DNA from: Helicocarpus griseus UAMH5409
Taxonomy: Eukaryota > Ascomycota > Eurotiomycetes > Onygenales > Ajellomycetaceae
Assembly: GCA_002573585.1 (NCBI GenBank)
Contig: PDNB01000085.1
Location: 56,725-120,724, forward strand
Reading direction: 5' to 3'
DNA: 64,000 bases
In this document: positions 1 through 10,608 of the stretch, one piece after another
Layout of the letters: each line of letters begins with the position of its first letter
Position numbering within the stretch: position 1 is the stretch's first letter
Translations under genes and position numbers: made by a program
Notes under the pieces: model-generated
The model's input: only the letters and a program-made list of their open reading frames with translations
The model's database searches: none
What the model was told of the DNA's origin: nothing

Positions 1-712
1 CCGGTTATATACTTGATATAAGTGACTGCACATGGGCCGTGTGAGCCAGGTTACTACTTTGCATACCCTTACATCCAGCCCTGAATTCAAATATCGGAAC
101 AATCGAGTAGCCACTACGACTGTTGGGCATTCGATTCCTGAGAGCAGTGATAAGAGTCGTGAAGGTGTGATGGTTAGAGACCATCCATCTTTATTATGGC
201 ATTTTTAAGCCCATTCTTCATTTGCCAGTCATCAGCCACAAGGACCGGATCATTGGTGGGGGCTTGTTTTTGGGGTTGCACGAGAGCAACGAATACCCGG
301 AATCTTGTTGATTACCGTCTTATCACAGCCGCATCACAGGGTTGAGGCTGAGGAAAGGTTAGTTGCGGAGTGTGCTGTCAATGCTATTTCGATCAGCAGC
401 TACCTCCCCCGGAGTCTGCCCTATGCAATAAATAGGAATCATATTGACTGCATACCATTATTCTTAGCCCCCCCGTGCATACATATTGTATGGCAACTGT
501 GTTACCCCAGTCTTTGCGTTCTTATCAACCTAAACGGAAGGTCTTAAGAGGGTACGGTTGTTTTTCTTGAAGACAGCAGAATGCCAGTCTTTGCTATAAA
601 CCAAGATGGTTTTATTTTATGTTCTCCGCCTTTATGCTTGGATGCAATATAATGCAAAGTGAGCGTTGTTCACCTTATCTTCATATCTTCAAAGGGCTAT
701 ATACCTATCTAT
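1..712. other. Intergenic stretch upstream of the rhodopsin-like gene
   Basis: I see no supportable gene here. The open frames are short, lack recognisable motifs and do not splice into anything longer. The right end is presumably the promoter and 5' leader of the gene starting at 713. Confidence 0.5.
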
Positions 713-2313
713 ATGGAGTCGTTCATACCGACGTCCCTGCCTCCTGGAATCTCGAGACCCCTTGCGGTTGATACCAGCAGCGACCATGAAGGATTCATAG
801 CTATAATTACAGCGCTTTTCTTAGGATTCGCGCTTGTTTCCTTGGGCATCCGCGCATACGTTCAATATTCCAGACATGTTGTGAAAAGCGATGATTGCCT
901 TCTCTTGGTGGCAACGGTAAAACAAACCCCTATGGCGATCTTATACGAACGACTTTAGGTAAGAGAATGCCTTCAAGCTAACAGCTATTTCAGATATTAC
1001 TTTGCATCCAGTCATCCGTCGTTTTTCTTCAGCTACACTACGGATGGGGGAAGGCGAAAGAACTTCTCATCACGCGGTCTCTGATACCAATGTGGAAGGT
1101 ATGGTACTTCTAAATTGAGTACATCATAGACAAAAGAAACTAACAGAAGAATGTATTCCAGGCAACTTACGCTGCCGATCTACTGTTCATACTGACCCAC
1201 TGGATATCGAAATGTTCCGCCGCGCTCTTTTACCTGCGAATATCACCGAGCCGTACTCATCTGTTCGTAGTTAGAGGATTAGTTGGATTGTCAGCGATTT
1301 GGGGAGTGACATCCATGCTTTTGGTAGGGTTAGGTTGTGATCATGCACAACCGTGGACTGATATTAGCGCACACTGTAGCAGTCTGGTAAGATTTGCCAT
1401 TGCTGGACATCGAGATTATGCGAGCTAAACAAATCCTTATGACGGCACAGGTCCCACGCTGGCGGTTTATAGGTGCATTCGATATAAGCACCGAAATAGG
1501 CGTGTCGGTCGTATCCTTTTTCCTCGTTTCTGGCGTTCAAATGCCCTTCAGACGAAAGGTAGTTGTCGTCACGGCGTTTAGTTCCCGTTTACTGTGAGTT
1601 TTCCGCACCTCCCTCCGCTTGAAAGTCCTGTGCAAACAGCAAGACATGTTTCAGCTCCAGGCGCCCTTTTATACATGCTCCTCTTCCTAACTTGTAACAG
1701 CGTCGCCATCCCCGCATCCTTCCACGTGCACTATGCAATCCGAATGCTCAAATCCCTTGATCCTACGCTCATAGGCAGTTATGTCACGGTCGCCATGCAA
1801 CTAGAATTAAGCTACGGCATTATGGCAAACACAATTCCCTGCCTCAAGCCCTTCATGGCCGCGTACGAGGACATGGGCAAACCCACATACAGCTATAAAA
1901 GTCGTGGTCAGGATGGGAGCCATAACAACAGCGGAAACAGCAAAAGCAGTCACAGTCGCAAATACAGTCGCGAAAGCTTTCCCCTCTCAAGGATCTCGAA
2001 ATTAAAAGCGCCGTGGGCAAGTATGACGACTACGACGATGTTGGATAGCATGTCTCAACCAGCTCCACCGTCACCGTTACCGCCACTACAAACCCCTTCC
2101 AGGGCCACGCAACCGTTAAGGGTCGATGACACAAGCTATACCGCCACTGTTAGGCTCGGAAGTGAGGACCTGGGTGTTTCGAGTCTGGAGAGCGATGATA
2201 GTAGACGGCTGATAATAAAGAAGGATGTTAATTGGAATGTTGAGTGCACAAAATGTGCGGAGCGAGAGGCGGCGGAGTCTTCTGGTGCTAACCGTCGAAA
2301 TGCGGATGTATGA
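713..2313 (+). CDS. Fungal rhodopsin-fold integral membrane protein, five exons
   Basis: This is a predicted seven-helix plasma-membrane protein of the fungal rhodopsin-domain family (PF20684 type), whose biochemical role is mostly unknown. My exon model is 713-916, 994-1098, 1162-1386, 1451-1593 and 1701-2313, giving 429 residues. Every junction keeps frame and the introns end in CAG. The first helix lies near residues 28-50. The family signatures are visible: a DDxLLL-like stretch after helix 1, a Y/H-GWG segment after helix 2, and the ELSYGIMANTIPCLKPF segment before the tail. The last ~130 residues are a cytosolic, Ser/Lys-rich disordered tail. The start was placed at the ATG at 713, because upstream in-frame codons add only an unlikely leader. 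No neighbouring gene hints at a pathway. Confidence 0.85.
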
Positions 2314-2859
2314 TTTCTGTCTTCTTTTGCTATGTTGCTCCTAATCCCTTCTTAATTAATTTCTGTCAACCCAGGCTTGCTTTTTGTTTCCTTTTGATGG
2401 ATTATAGGATTTTGGTGTAGTGGTGTTTGTTTAGGGCTTAAACGACTTCGCAAAAGCTATTGTATGACCACCAGTCAAGATCTATAGAAGACTAAATAAA
2501 TTTGGACCATAGCTTAATTTAATAACTATTGCTTTATATTTTTATCCATGATTATTATCTGTCTAGTCCTATTCAAGCCCATACAGTAACATCAATAACC
2601 CAAGCAAGGCGAAACAGAGAAAGAAATGAAAAGAAGCCAGCGTCTATAGACCCCCCTTCTCCAGTGTTTGCTAGCTAGGCAAGAACAGCAGCCCGAAAGC
2701 TTAAACCAGCTGATAAACATATCCCGGAAACCCCTTTTCGAAACCGTTCGGTCGTTGCTTTAGTTCTATTTGGTGTGATAACGATAAAACCGCTCCCTTT
2801 ATCAAGATTAATGTCAACTACATCCAAGACTTGACGCCAAATAAGAAGAAGATCCGTAC
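2314..2859. other. AT-rich intergenic stretch between convergent genes
   Basis: This lies between the 3' ends of the rhodopsin-like gene (+) and the first small secreted protein gene (-). It is A/T rich and presumably holds both 3' untranslated regions. I see no gene. Confidence 0.5.
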
Positions 2860-3313
2860 CTATTTATCATCTCCATTATGGCACTCTGAAATATCTTTGA
2901 ATAAGGCACGGCCATGGACTCCCATTGGGTTATAGTGTGGTGGACATGAGTCGGTACAATACTTCCCACGCGCACTTCCAAAATCGAGAAGCTCTGGTGT
3001 ATACTGCTTTTTATTGAGTTCCAACAGTATACCGCAACTCTTTTGATCACCATCATCAAGCTGGGGCGCTTTCGGGTCCTTGATTAATTTTCCCTTTTGG
3101 CCGCAAAGTTCCACCTCCCGAGGAAGCTCGTCAGAGAAACTTGTCTTTAGAAATGTTTACGACGCGGGTACACGCCTTTCCAGGACGGTGCATCCGCCAT
3201 CCTTCTTTGAATTTGTTGTGCGGGCCGAGACTTATGTAGGTGGCGGACAGGCAAAGATCGCCAGCAGCAGCGAGGGAAGATAGCAAAATAGAAATAAGAT
3301 AGACGGGCTTCAT
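2860..3313 (-). CDS. Small secreted cysteine-containing protein A, two exons
   Basis: The family is unrecognised. Exon 1 (3313-3161) encodes a typical signal peptide (MKPVYLISILLSSLAAAG) and then a short mature segment beginning D-L-C-L-S. Exon 2 (3114-2860) encodes the rest, starting V-E-L-C-G. The intron I infer is 47 nt with donor GTAAAC, branch CTGAC and an unusual GAG acceptor. Without it the frame meets TGA at once. The mature protein is about 118 residues with six cysteines. It is clearly paralogous to the gene at 4069-4545: the same signal-peptide type, G-D-[LI]-C-L-S at the mature start, C-G-x(3)-K-L at the second-exon start, and a C-x(3)-C-[PD] segment near the end. Secretion is a strong inference. 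Function, including any effector or antagonist role, is unknown. Confidence 0.6.
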
Positions 3314-4068
3314 ATTGAGGGGGAATTCTGATGAATTTTTGGGTACGGCTTTGGCAAAGTCAAGTTAGACAATTTTATAGGTGACTAGTCCGACTTCAAT
3401 AATTTGTTATTATAATTTTTTATAATTTTTTCCATCTGAAATCAGGACATTATGCCCTACTAAATACCAGAAGCTTCTCCTTGGGAAGAGTTGCTAATAC
3501 AAGTCTTTCTAAGATACCAAAGCCTGGTCGGTTCGAAACACCAACATGCAGAAATAGAGTTAATTATATGTGATTGTTATTCGATCTCTTAGTGTTTGAT
3601 CTAATTGAACAAAAGATCTATTGCTGTTTCATCTTTCAATATTCATATGAGATTCTGCGGGTGTCATCTTTGTTTTGACGTCAATGGATCTCGACCTCAT
3701 TATAACCCTTGTACTCAAAATCTTCACCAGGTCTAAATGTAAAAGGCAGTGCAACGAACGATATCCCATTCCATATACGGTGGACCATGGTACCATTCAA
3801 AGTGTCCCACGATACCCTTGTTCAACCCGTAGCCCGACACGAAAGCAGTCATACTATATTAAACTAATCTGGCTTAAGTATCTTCATCTGGTTAATATTT
3901 CATATATTTAAATCAATTTCCGACGATTCGCAGGGATACGTAACGATTGTCTCTGAAATACCTCTTTTCCCCGGGCTTTCCCCAACGCAACGCCTATAAA
4001 AACTAATGCCCCTGACCACAATCAGCCTTTTCTTCCTCTTTAAAATTCAAGACAGATGGGGTACTTAC
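3314..4068. other. AT-rich spacer between the two secreted-protein paralogues
   Basis: This is the presumed promoter of secreted protein A and the 3' region of its paralogue. The stretch 3380-3440 is very A/T rich. I see no gene. Confidence 0.5.
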
Positions 4069-4545
4069 CTATTCTTCGCATATATTGACCCCTTTAAAAA
4101 TGCCACCAGGATAGTAGTCATAAACGTCCTCTCCCTCATCACATTTACCACCACAGTAGCTATCTTGTCGACTGTAAACTTCCCCTGAGTGCTTCACGCC
4201 GTCGTACTCCAACAGCGCATCGCAAGGTTCACCAGTTCCAATTTTAGGCCAGATAATATTTCCATCATCAACCCCCTTGAGCAATTTCGCGGTGTGGCCG
4301 CAAATCTTTACCTCCACATTCTCAGAGCGAAGCTAGTCGCAGAGGCCCCAAATCTCTTCACCAGCTGTGATGTGTTTATCTCTCTCGCACTTTTCCCCAG
4401 CGGGACAGATTACCCACGTCCATTCTTTGTTGATAAATGTTTCCGTTGTCTTGCGGTCGTGTTTATGAACCATCGAAAGACAAATATCGCCAGCGACTGC
4501 CAGAAGAGGTAGGCACACGGAAGTAATGATATAAAATAGCTTCAT
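4069..4545 (-). pseudogene. Small secreted protein B, paralogue of A with in-frame stop and lost intron donor
   Basis: Translation from the ATG at 4545 gives a signal peptide (MKLFYIITSVCLPLLAVAG) followed by D-I-C-L-S, as in the paralogue at 2860-3313. It runs to a TAG at 4335-4333 after 70 residues. In the same frame beyond the stop, homology to the paralogue's second exon resumes (V-K-I-C-G) and continues to 4069. Where the paralogue has its GTAAAC donor, this copy reads GATAAAC at about 4380-4374, so the expected GT is missing. Three outcomes are possible. The gene may make a truncated 70-residue peptide. It may use another donor, for example GTAATC about 30 nt upstream, which would remove two cysteines. 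Or it may be a decaying copy. I list it as a pseudogene with reserve, because the downstream frame is otherwise intact. Confidence 0.5.
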
Positions 4546-5913
4546 TGTACGGTTTGCAATATGGGTAAAGAAACTATCGTGAAAACCACTTCGGGCTCTC
4601 GTCAATATTGGGTGCTGAGAAAGTCTCCTCTATTTATTTTTCAAGGGCATCCCCTTTTCTGTAGATATCTCGCATGATTGTTGATGTTTCTTTCTTTGAA
4701 ACATTGGGCTATTGCATTGTTGGTTTCGAGTTTCGTATACTCCGTAAACGACCGCAATAATGTATTACGGCGTCTGCTCCAGTCAGCAAAGCGAGAGGCG
4801 TCAAAGTCTAACAAAGGCACTAGTCCCTCGTCCCTAATTCTCTTGGTCTCAAAGGGTTATATAGAGTAAAATGTATTGAGATAAGCAGAAGGAATACAAT
4901 GTGTTACGTGAGTTTGACAGTCGGGCGTTCACCGCACTGGCCTTCCACAATTATGTTGGTTGGGTTGAAAGGCGTAAGAGCTCGAATTACGATTTCAACC
5001 GGGTTACCGGGTGGTTAAAGAAAAGAAATTGATTTTTGGGATTTCGGTCTAGTTAAAGCGATTCAGACAAGCGTCATTTGCGCATGCTATATCAACTCCA
5101 TAAAGAAGTTTGTCGCCATATTATCCACACCATCCAGACACCCGACACCGCTACCCATTGCATCGTCTAGTCATGATCGTGTCTGATAAGATCTTCTTCA
5201 GAGATACATGTACAACCGCCGATTTTCAGTTTAACATGCCGCACGGAAAGCGTGGGGTTCCTCTTATACTCGTATTTACAGATCAAAATTCAATGACGCT
5301 TCGCCCAAGTCGGCCCTGATCTTAGATGAAAGCTAACAATTTCTCGGCGTCAGTCTCGGCCGTTTAGGCTCCACACCCCGCGGGAACTGCCGGGGCTTGC
5401 TTGATGTTTAAACTTGAACTTTTGCCTGTGAAAGAGGGATAGATACGTGCATAATTGCAACAATTTAGAGGCAACAACCACGGCCCTCCGTTTGATTAAG
5501 CGGTTTTCTAAGCACGGCTAGGTGGCTCCCTAAGTGTAAGTAAGGGGTTTTGTCTCATTTACAGTTAAACGGCCCCTGGATTGTACATGTAGCTTAGACC
5601 GTGGTCTTCGGAAGATAAAGATGCCGAAGATCCCCGACCCCGCACCGATTTATACACCGATGCCCCGCGTGTTGTATACAGCACAATAATGATCTATCTC
5701 GGCACAACGATACTGTTTGTTCCGGTGTATAAATAAATCGCAGCAACGGGGTTTGTTTTCTTGATGGCGAGATTTGTATGTATGTATGTACAAAACCAGG
5801 TCGCGCCCGCCTGCTGGATGCTTCATCAGTACTGGTCGTATCATTTCCTCATTCCATAATTTGACCTCCAAGCTCCTTTGAACATTGACAATTGATATCC
5901 CGTTCCAATCAAC
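4546..5913. other. Intergenic, no gene seen
   Basis: The region contains only short frames. A short GTAT microsatellite lies near 5775-5790. The right end is the promoter of the SDR gene. Confidence 0.5.
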
Positions 5914-6735
5914 ATGACATCTTTACAACCCGTCCTTGTTATCATCGGGTGCGGAGGCATGGGCCTCGCCATCGCAAAGCGTCTTAGCAGTGGCCACCAG
6001 GTCCTCCTGGCCGACGCATCAAGCGCGACACTCAAATCCGCCGTGGAAGCTCTTCAAGGCGATGACCATGCCCCCGAAAGCTGCAACGTAAACGTCCGCA
6101 AGTTCGACTCAGTCAGCACCGTCGCCCAAAAAGCAGCCAGTATGGGCCGGATCGATGCCATCGTGCACACAGCGGGCGTCTCCCCAATGCACGGCACCTG
6201 CCAACTAATGTACGAAGTCGACCTCCTGGGAACCGCAAATGTCATCGAGGCTTTCTTCCCCGTCTTATCCCCCGGCACATCACTCGTCTGCACGGCCAGC
6301 ATAGTTGGGCACCAACCGAAGCTTTCCCCGGAGTTCGAATCGCACTTGGCAACCGCACCTCTCGACAAACTCCTGCAGCATCCAGAACTCGATTTCGAAG
6401 CTAACTCCGGCGTGGCCTACACTGTTTCGAAGAGGGCTAACCTTCTGCGCATCCAGGCCGCTAGCGTGCAATGGCGCACCAAGAGTGCACGTATCAACTC
6501 AGTTAGCCCCGGCGTGATAGCGACGCCAATGAGTAAAGCTGAGTTAGAGGGCCCGTTGGGTCCGCACTTGGTAGCGTTGAACAAACTGTCCATCTCGGGA
6601 CGTATGGGGTCAACCGAGGATATTGCGAATGCAGTTGCTTTTTTGACGTCGCGGGAGGCGTCTTTCATTACGGGGACGGATCTTTTGGTTGATGGAGGCG
6701 TGCTGGGCGGGCAGCTGTGGGGTCAGGGGGGTTAA
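5914..6735 (+). CDS. Short-chain dehydrogenase/reductase (SDR), intronless
   Basis: This is a 273-residue single-exon NAD(P)-dependent oxidoreductase of the classical SDR family. The dinucleotide-binding glycine motif is G-C-G-G-M-G at residues 12-17, a variant of TGxxxGxG. An H-T-A-G segment near residue 90 corresponds to the usual NNAG. The catalytic pair is Y169-T-V-S-K173, followed by the N-S-V-S-P-G segment and the C-terminal L-V-D-G-G typical of the family. There is no signal peptide or membrane helix, so it is probably cytosolic. The substrate cannot be told from sequence, and no biosynthetic core enzyme lies nearby to suggest a metabolite cluster. Confidence 0.9.
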   Translation: MTSLQPVLVIIGCGGMGLAIAKRLSSGHQVLLADASSATLKSAVEALQGDDHAPESCNVNVRKFDSVSTVAQKAASMGRIDAIVHTAGVSPMHGTCQLMYEVDLLGTANVIEAFFPVLSPGTSLVCTASIVGHQPKLSPEFESHLATAPLDKLLQHPELDFEANSGVAYTVSKRANLLRIQAASVQWRTKSARINSVSPGVIATPMSKAELEGPLGPHLVALNKLSISGRMGSTEDIANAVAFLTSREASFITGTDLLVDGGVLGGQLWGQGG

Positions 6736-8061
6736 ACTTTGATTCGAAGAGGATGATGCACTTGAGGGGATGAAAGTAAGGGCTTAGGAGTGTGCAGGGT
6801 TTGGGAATGTTCAGGACTAAGATAGCTGATTAAGAAATATGTACATCCAGTACACACTGCCTGGTTGACAGTACTGCAGCTACAAGATGTGTTCAAGTCA
6901 GTAAGTACTAGGGCTACTGAACAGCCATCTCGCCTGGCATCCATGGATAGGTGCTTTGTCTAAATAAGCTGTGTCTCAGCTGAAGACTTCTGCCGGTCAA
7001 CAGTATACTCGATTTGCACTTTTGTTTTTGACTGGTTGATGCCTCCGTCTTCCAATATAGGGGAGACTTTCATGTACATGTACATATACTACCAGACAAA
7101 AATGAAGGAACTGGAAAGAACTGAATCACGGATAAGTCAAACAAAACCACTCCCTCCAGGCCAACCAGGTTCTGAAATTTTAGTTAAAAGGCCAACAATT
7201 CTAAGTGCCAGCCCATAGCCGATTAGGCTCCTCACCCCCCGCCAAAATACGGGGGTGGCTTTTAATGTCAAACCGGCTTGACGAGAGTTCTATCACTTAC
7301 TGTCCCCTGTTCTGGCATATTCTAATATACGTTAAAGGTTGTTTCCAGCACAGGCATACGGTCTGAAAGACACGCACTGCCACCGATGCACGTATGCCCG
7401 GTTACGCATATGGATGAATACGAAAGTCAGGTAACTACTGCGTGGACGAAAGCGGAACGTGAAGAACCTGGCGTAACAGTCTCTTAAAAAGCCACCACGT
7501 ATGTGCTCTGCATTCATAGTACCAAAGTCTATATATATGCACGTCTGCAGAGTATGTACAGCACTCAAACACGGTAAATGGTGCTCATATGTAGGGACGG
7601 GAAATGAGGCTTGGCGAGATGTCGGGTGTGTAACAGAACATGCGAGCCGGGGAAGAGCTGAGAGGAAGATACGGGAAATGGGAAAAAGAAATATATGGGC
7701 GAATATACATGTACGATGTACATACAAGAAGAAAGTGGAAAGAAATCGCGAAGTATATATATGTAGGGAAATGTATGATGATAAAAATGGAAGTGGACAA
7801 CGACGACAATACCAAATAGTCCGACCAGCACCTACTAAGTATTATGAACAGAGATGACAAAATCAGAAAGGGCAAATTTCATGGAGGCTATCGACATGTA
7901 GCTGCGTGCAGAGGCCATAAGGACTTGAGGAGGCGTTCGGGGCTGACTTCCGTCACGCGAACCGCATCTTTTCCACACCATACATCCGTCCACCAAATCA
8001 ACAACGAAGTCGGAAAATAAGAAGAGAAGAGAGCAAAAGAAAAGCAAGAAGCGGAATGCCA
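6736..8061. other. Intergenic stretch between convergent genes
   Basis: This is the 3' region of the SDR gene (+) and of the EGF-domain gene (-). Open frames at 7332-7875 overlap one another on both strands, are low complexity and carry no motif. I see no supportable gene. Confidence 0.5.
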
Positions 8062-10608
8062 TCACTTTCCGCCCACAATTGTACCATTGTCCAATCTTAT
8101 TGTGAACCCAATGAAATCAAGGGTGTAGTTCTGCGCTCCAGAATTGACCCCCATCGAACTTCTCTGCCTTCCCGATTCCCCTGCCGGGTCCTGGAAGAAA
8201 GATTGGATCGAATCGTGCGCGCTCACAGCATCGGCCACGTCTTCAGTCTGCTCGAATATAAAGAGCACGGCGATTCGTGAGAAGTCGAATAACTTGGGTG
8301 TAAGGGGTGGTAGGGACGGGGTTTTGGGTCCGGTCGGAGCTGGAGCTGGAGCTGAAGAGTTGGGTTGGAGAGGCGCTTTGGGATTGGTTTTGGGAGGATC
8401 TGGAGAATCTGTTTGGGCAGGAGCTGGAGAGTCGTCCTCCCCTACTTGTCTTCCCAGAATATTGGGTTTGCGGTCATTGGCATTATCGATGCCTTCTCGG
8501 GAAATGGCTGGCGACGGTAAAATAGTCTCGTCAGGGCCGCCAAGGACGCCTTCGGCTTGTGGAACCATTTGTTCATTCCGTTTTCGACTAGCTCCATTGA
8601 ACGTCACCAAAGCATTCTGGCTTGTGCACGACATATCTTCACCGTTGAAAAGGCGGAGAAGTCTTGTTTTGTTTAGCGGAATGTTGAAATCTGCTTCGGA
8701 GTCCTCGAATAACCGTGGAATAGCATTTCCCAGCGTCGCATTTTGAACTCTTGAGGGTTCGTTCGCAAGATTCATTGTCGTACAGCTACTATCACCAGCA
8801 AAGCCACACCTATCCCCCCGAAACCCGTCGACGCAAACACAGCCGCATGAACCTGGATTTCCAACGCTGATACCTCCATTCATACAAGGGTCGGTATTTT
8901 GGCAATTGCTGACAGGCGCCGAAGATGGCTGAGATTCCTGATTCGCGCGGGGAAGGACAGTAAATGCAATAGGAACTATGACGGCGGCGGCAACGAGCGC
9001 AAACCCGAGAACGCATGTTAAAATAACTGCCCAGAGAGGCATGCCATAACATCGGCGTCGCCTCCGCTCCCTCCCCTTTTCTAGGTCCCCACAAGGTCCA
9101 GAATTCTCACTAGTGAAAGGGCCAGGCCATCGGTCACCACCACTTGGAGTTGCAATTCCAGGGGGCGGGAAGGAGGCTAAAATGTCAGATATGGAACCGG
9201 AATTCCGGCTCCTATTGTCATTGCTTGCACGCATGATATCCATTATTCCTAGTCTGCTTGCCGTCTTTCCTCGGTCCAAGTTTGATGCTAGCTTCGTTGC
9301 ACGACGAATAAGATCTGGCAAGCTTGTTAAGCTTCCTCTAGCTTCTGCCTCTCGAACAGCGTCGATGTTAATTCGAGGAGGCCGTTTTCTCTGATTCGTT
9401 CCAGTGGGAGCACTGAAGTTACCATTTTCCTCGTTCTTTAGAACCGACGCCGTGTCACTCTCGGGCCCCATGAACGGGATCGGGGGCTTCTCAAATTCAT
9501 CATCTGACGTTTCAGGAGATGTATAATCATCTAAGTGCCGTTGTGTTGATCGGTCTGTAGCATTGTTGTCTTTTTGTGGAGGGTCTACCACCTTTCCTCC
9601 GGTGGATACGACTGTCGCAGTGGGTGTAGTCTGCTCTTTCTCAGATGATTCGTTATTTCTTGATTTAGAATCCTTATTACCGTCAACAGACTGGTCCCCT
9701 TGGGTTTTGTTTATCGTACGAAGCGAAGCCTTCCCTCTCTTCCCCAAACTAGCTTGTCTGACAAGAGAATCACTGGGCTTATCATCCCCATCGCCAGGGA
9801 TATCTAGCTCTGCCGATTTGCGAAAGTCAGCAATGGGTGGCGCAGATCCCCAGCTAGACGGGATGACTTTGCTCGATGCGAAGGAACCCCCTTTCCTCGG
9901 AAGGGTTTCAGGTGATTCTTCGGGGATAGGCGACACGAACGATGCACTCGAGTAGTATGATGAAGCTACCCGGCGTGTTGCGGGAGGGCGTCCAAGATTG
10001 TGATTTCTTCGACCAGAAGGACCATTAGCAGCGGGGGTAGGTTGGGCTATTTGGGAACCTGGAACGGGAAAATCTGGAATAGAACCTAGTGATCCGGTAT
10101 CAGATACGTTGTCGGGGGACATCAGATTTTGTTCTGGGCTTTGAGGTGCTGGATGTGGTTGCTGGAAGGATGAACCAGGGGCCCGTTGTCGATATGGGAT
10201 GCTGGGCGTATAATCATGGATCTTTGACGCATCCAACAACGAAGGAACGTTACCGGGGCGGGCAGGCCGTTGAGGAGCTTGGCGTTTAGAGAAATTGACG
10301 GCTTCTGGTGATGTGTTCTTTTCTATTCGTTGTCCGTTACTGTCGTCGCGTAGGGGCCATTGCGGAGCTGGTGAGGGCGTCAAAATCAAATTGCTTTTCG
10401 CAGTGTTGTCAAGAGACTTGAAGGCGGCAGGAACAGGCGGTGGACGACGAGTAGAGTTAGAACCTGGCAACGTCTTGTTTGGAGTTCGAGCTTGGTTAGT
10501 ATCCTCTGAAGATTGAATCCCGCGATCGCCTGCCTCCATTTTTTCCCTCGCCCGGCGAACCGATCCACCACCTCGAGCCCCTCCCCTTCCTCTGCGAGGG
10601 TCACTCAT
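8062..10608 (-). CDS. Large single-pass membrane protein with one EGF-like repeat
   Basis: This is an 848-residue single-exon protein. Residues 1 to about 515 are disordered, rich in Ser, Pro, Arg and Asn, with an Arg/Gly-rich start (RRGRGGARGGG). A basic cluster (ERRRRR) precedes one transmembrane helix at about 522-550 (PLWAVILTCVLGFALVAAAV). An EGF-like repeat follows at about 568-601, with C-x(5)-C-M-N-G-G, C-x-C-V-x-G-[FY]-x-G-x-R-C spacing. The basic side inside suggests a cytosolic N-terminus and an extracellular EGF and C-terminal domain. The C-terminal ~245 residues hold a Pro-rich linker (PAPAPTGPKTPSLPP) and a folded-looking end. Similar proteins occur across Pezizomycotina as EGF-domain proteins, without assigned function to my knowledge. 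A cell-surface or wall-sensing role is inference only. Confidence 0.85.
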   Translation of the reverse strand: MSDPRRGRGGARGGGSVRRAREKMEAGDRGIQSSEDTNQARTPNKTLPGSNSTRRPPPVPAAFKSLDNTAKSNLILTPSPAPQWPLRDDSNGQRIEKNTSPEAVNFSKRQAPQRPARPGNVPSLLDASKIHDYTPSIPYRQRAPGSSFQQPHPAPQSPEQNLMSPDNVSDTGSLGSIPDFPVPGSQIAQPTPAANGPSGRRNHNLGRPPATRRVASSYYSSASFVSPIPEESPETLPRKGGSFASSKVIPSSWGSAPPIADFRKSAELDIPGDGDDKPSDSLVRQASLGKRGKASLRTINKTQGDQSVDGNKDSKSRNNESSEKEQTTPTATVVSTGGKVVDPPQKDNNATDRSTQRHLDDYTSPETSDDEFEKPPIPFMGPESDTASVLKNEENGNFSAPTGTNQRKRPPRINIDAVREAEARGSLTSLPDLIRRATKLASNLDRGKTASRLGIMDIMRASNDNRSRNSGSISDILASFPPPGIATPSGGDRWPGPFTSENSGPCGDLEKGRERRRRRCYGMPLWAVILTCVLGFALVAAAVIVPIAFTVLPRANQESQPSSAPVSNCQNTDPCMNGGISVGNPGSCGCVCVDGFRGDRCGFAGDSSCTTMNLANEPSRVQNATLGNAIPRLFEDSEADFNIPLNKTRLLRLFNGEDMSCTSQNALVTFNGASRKRNEQMVPQAEGVLGGPDETILPSPAISREGIDNANDRKPNILGRQVGEDDSPAPAQTDSPDPPKTNPKAPLQPNSSAPAPAPTGPKTPSLPPLTPKLFDFSRIAVLFIFEQTEDVADAVSAHDSIQSFFQDPAGESGRQRSSMGVNSGAQNYTLDFIGFTIRLDNGTIVGGK

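Noticed and set aside
5841..6735. SDR gene as part of a secondary-metabolite cluster
   Set aside because: No polyketide synthase, peptide synthetase, terpene cyclase or matching tailoring genes lie nearby, so a lone SDR is not evidence of a cluster.
7332..7875. Cluster of overlapping frames on both strands
   Set aside because: Low-complexity Tyr/Ser/Phe-rich translations from a purine/pyrimidine-biased stretch, with no motif.
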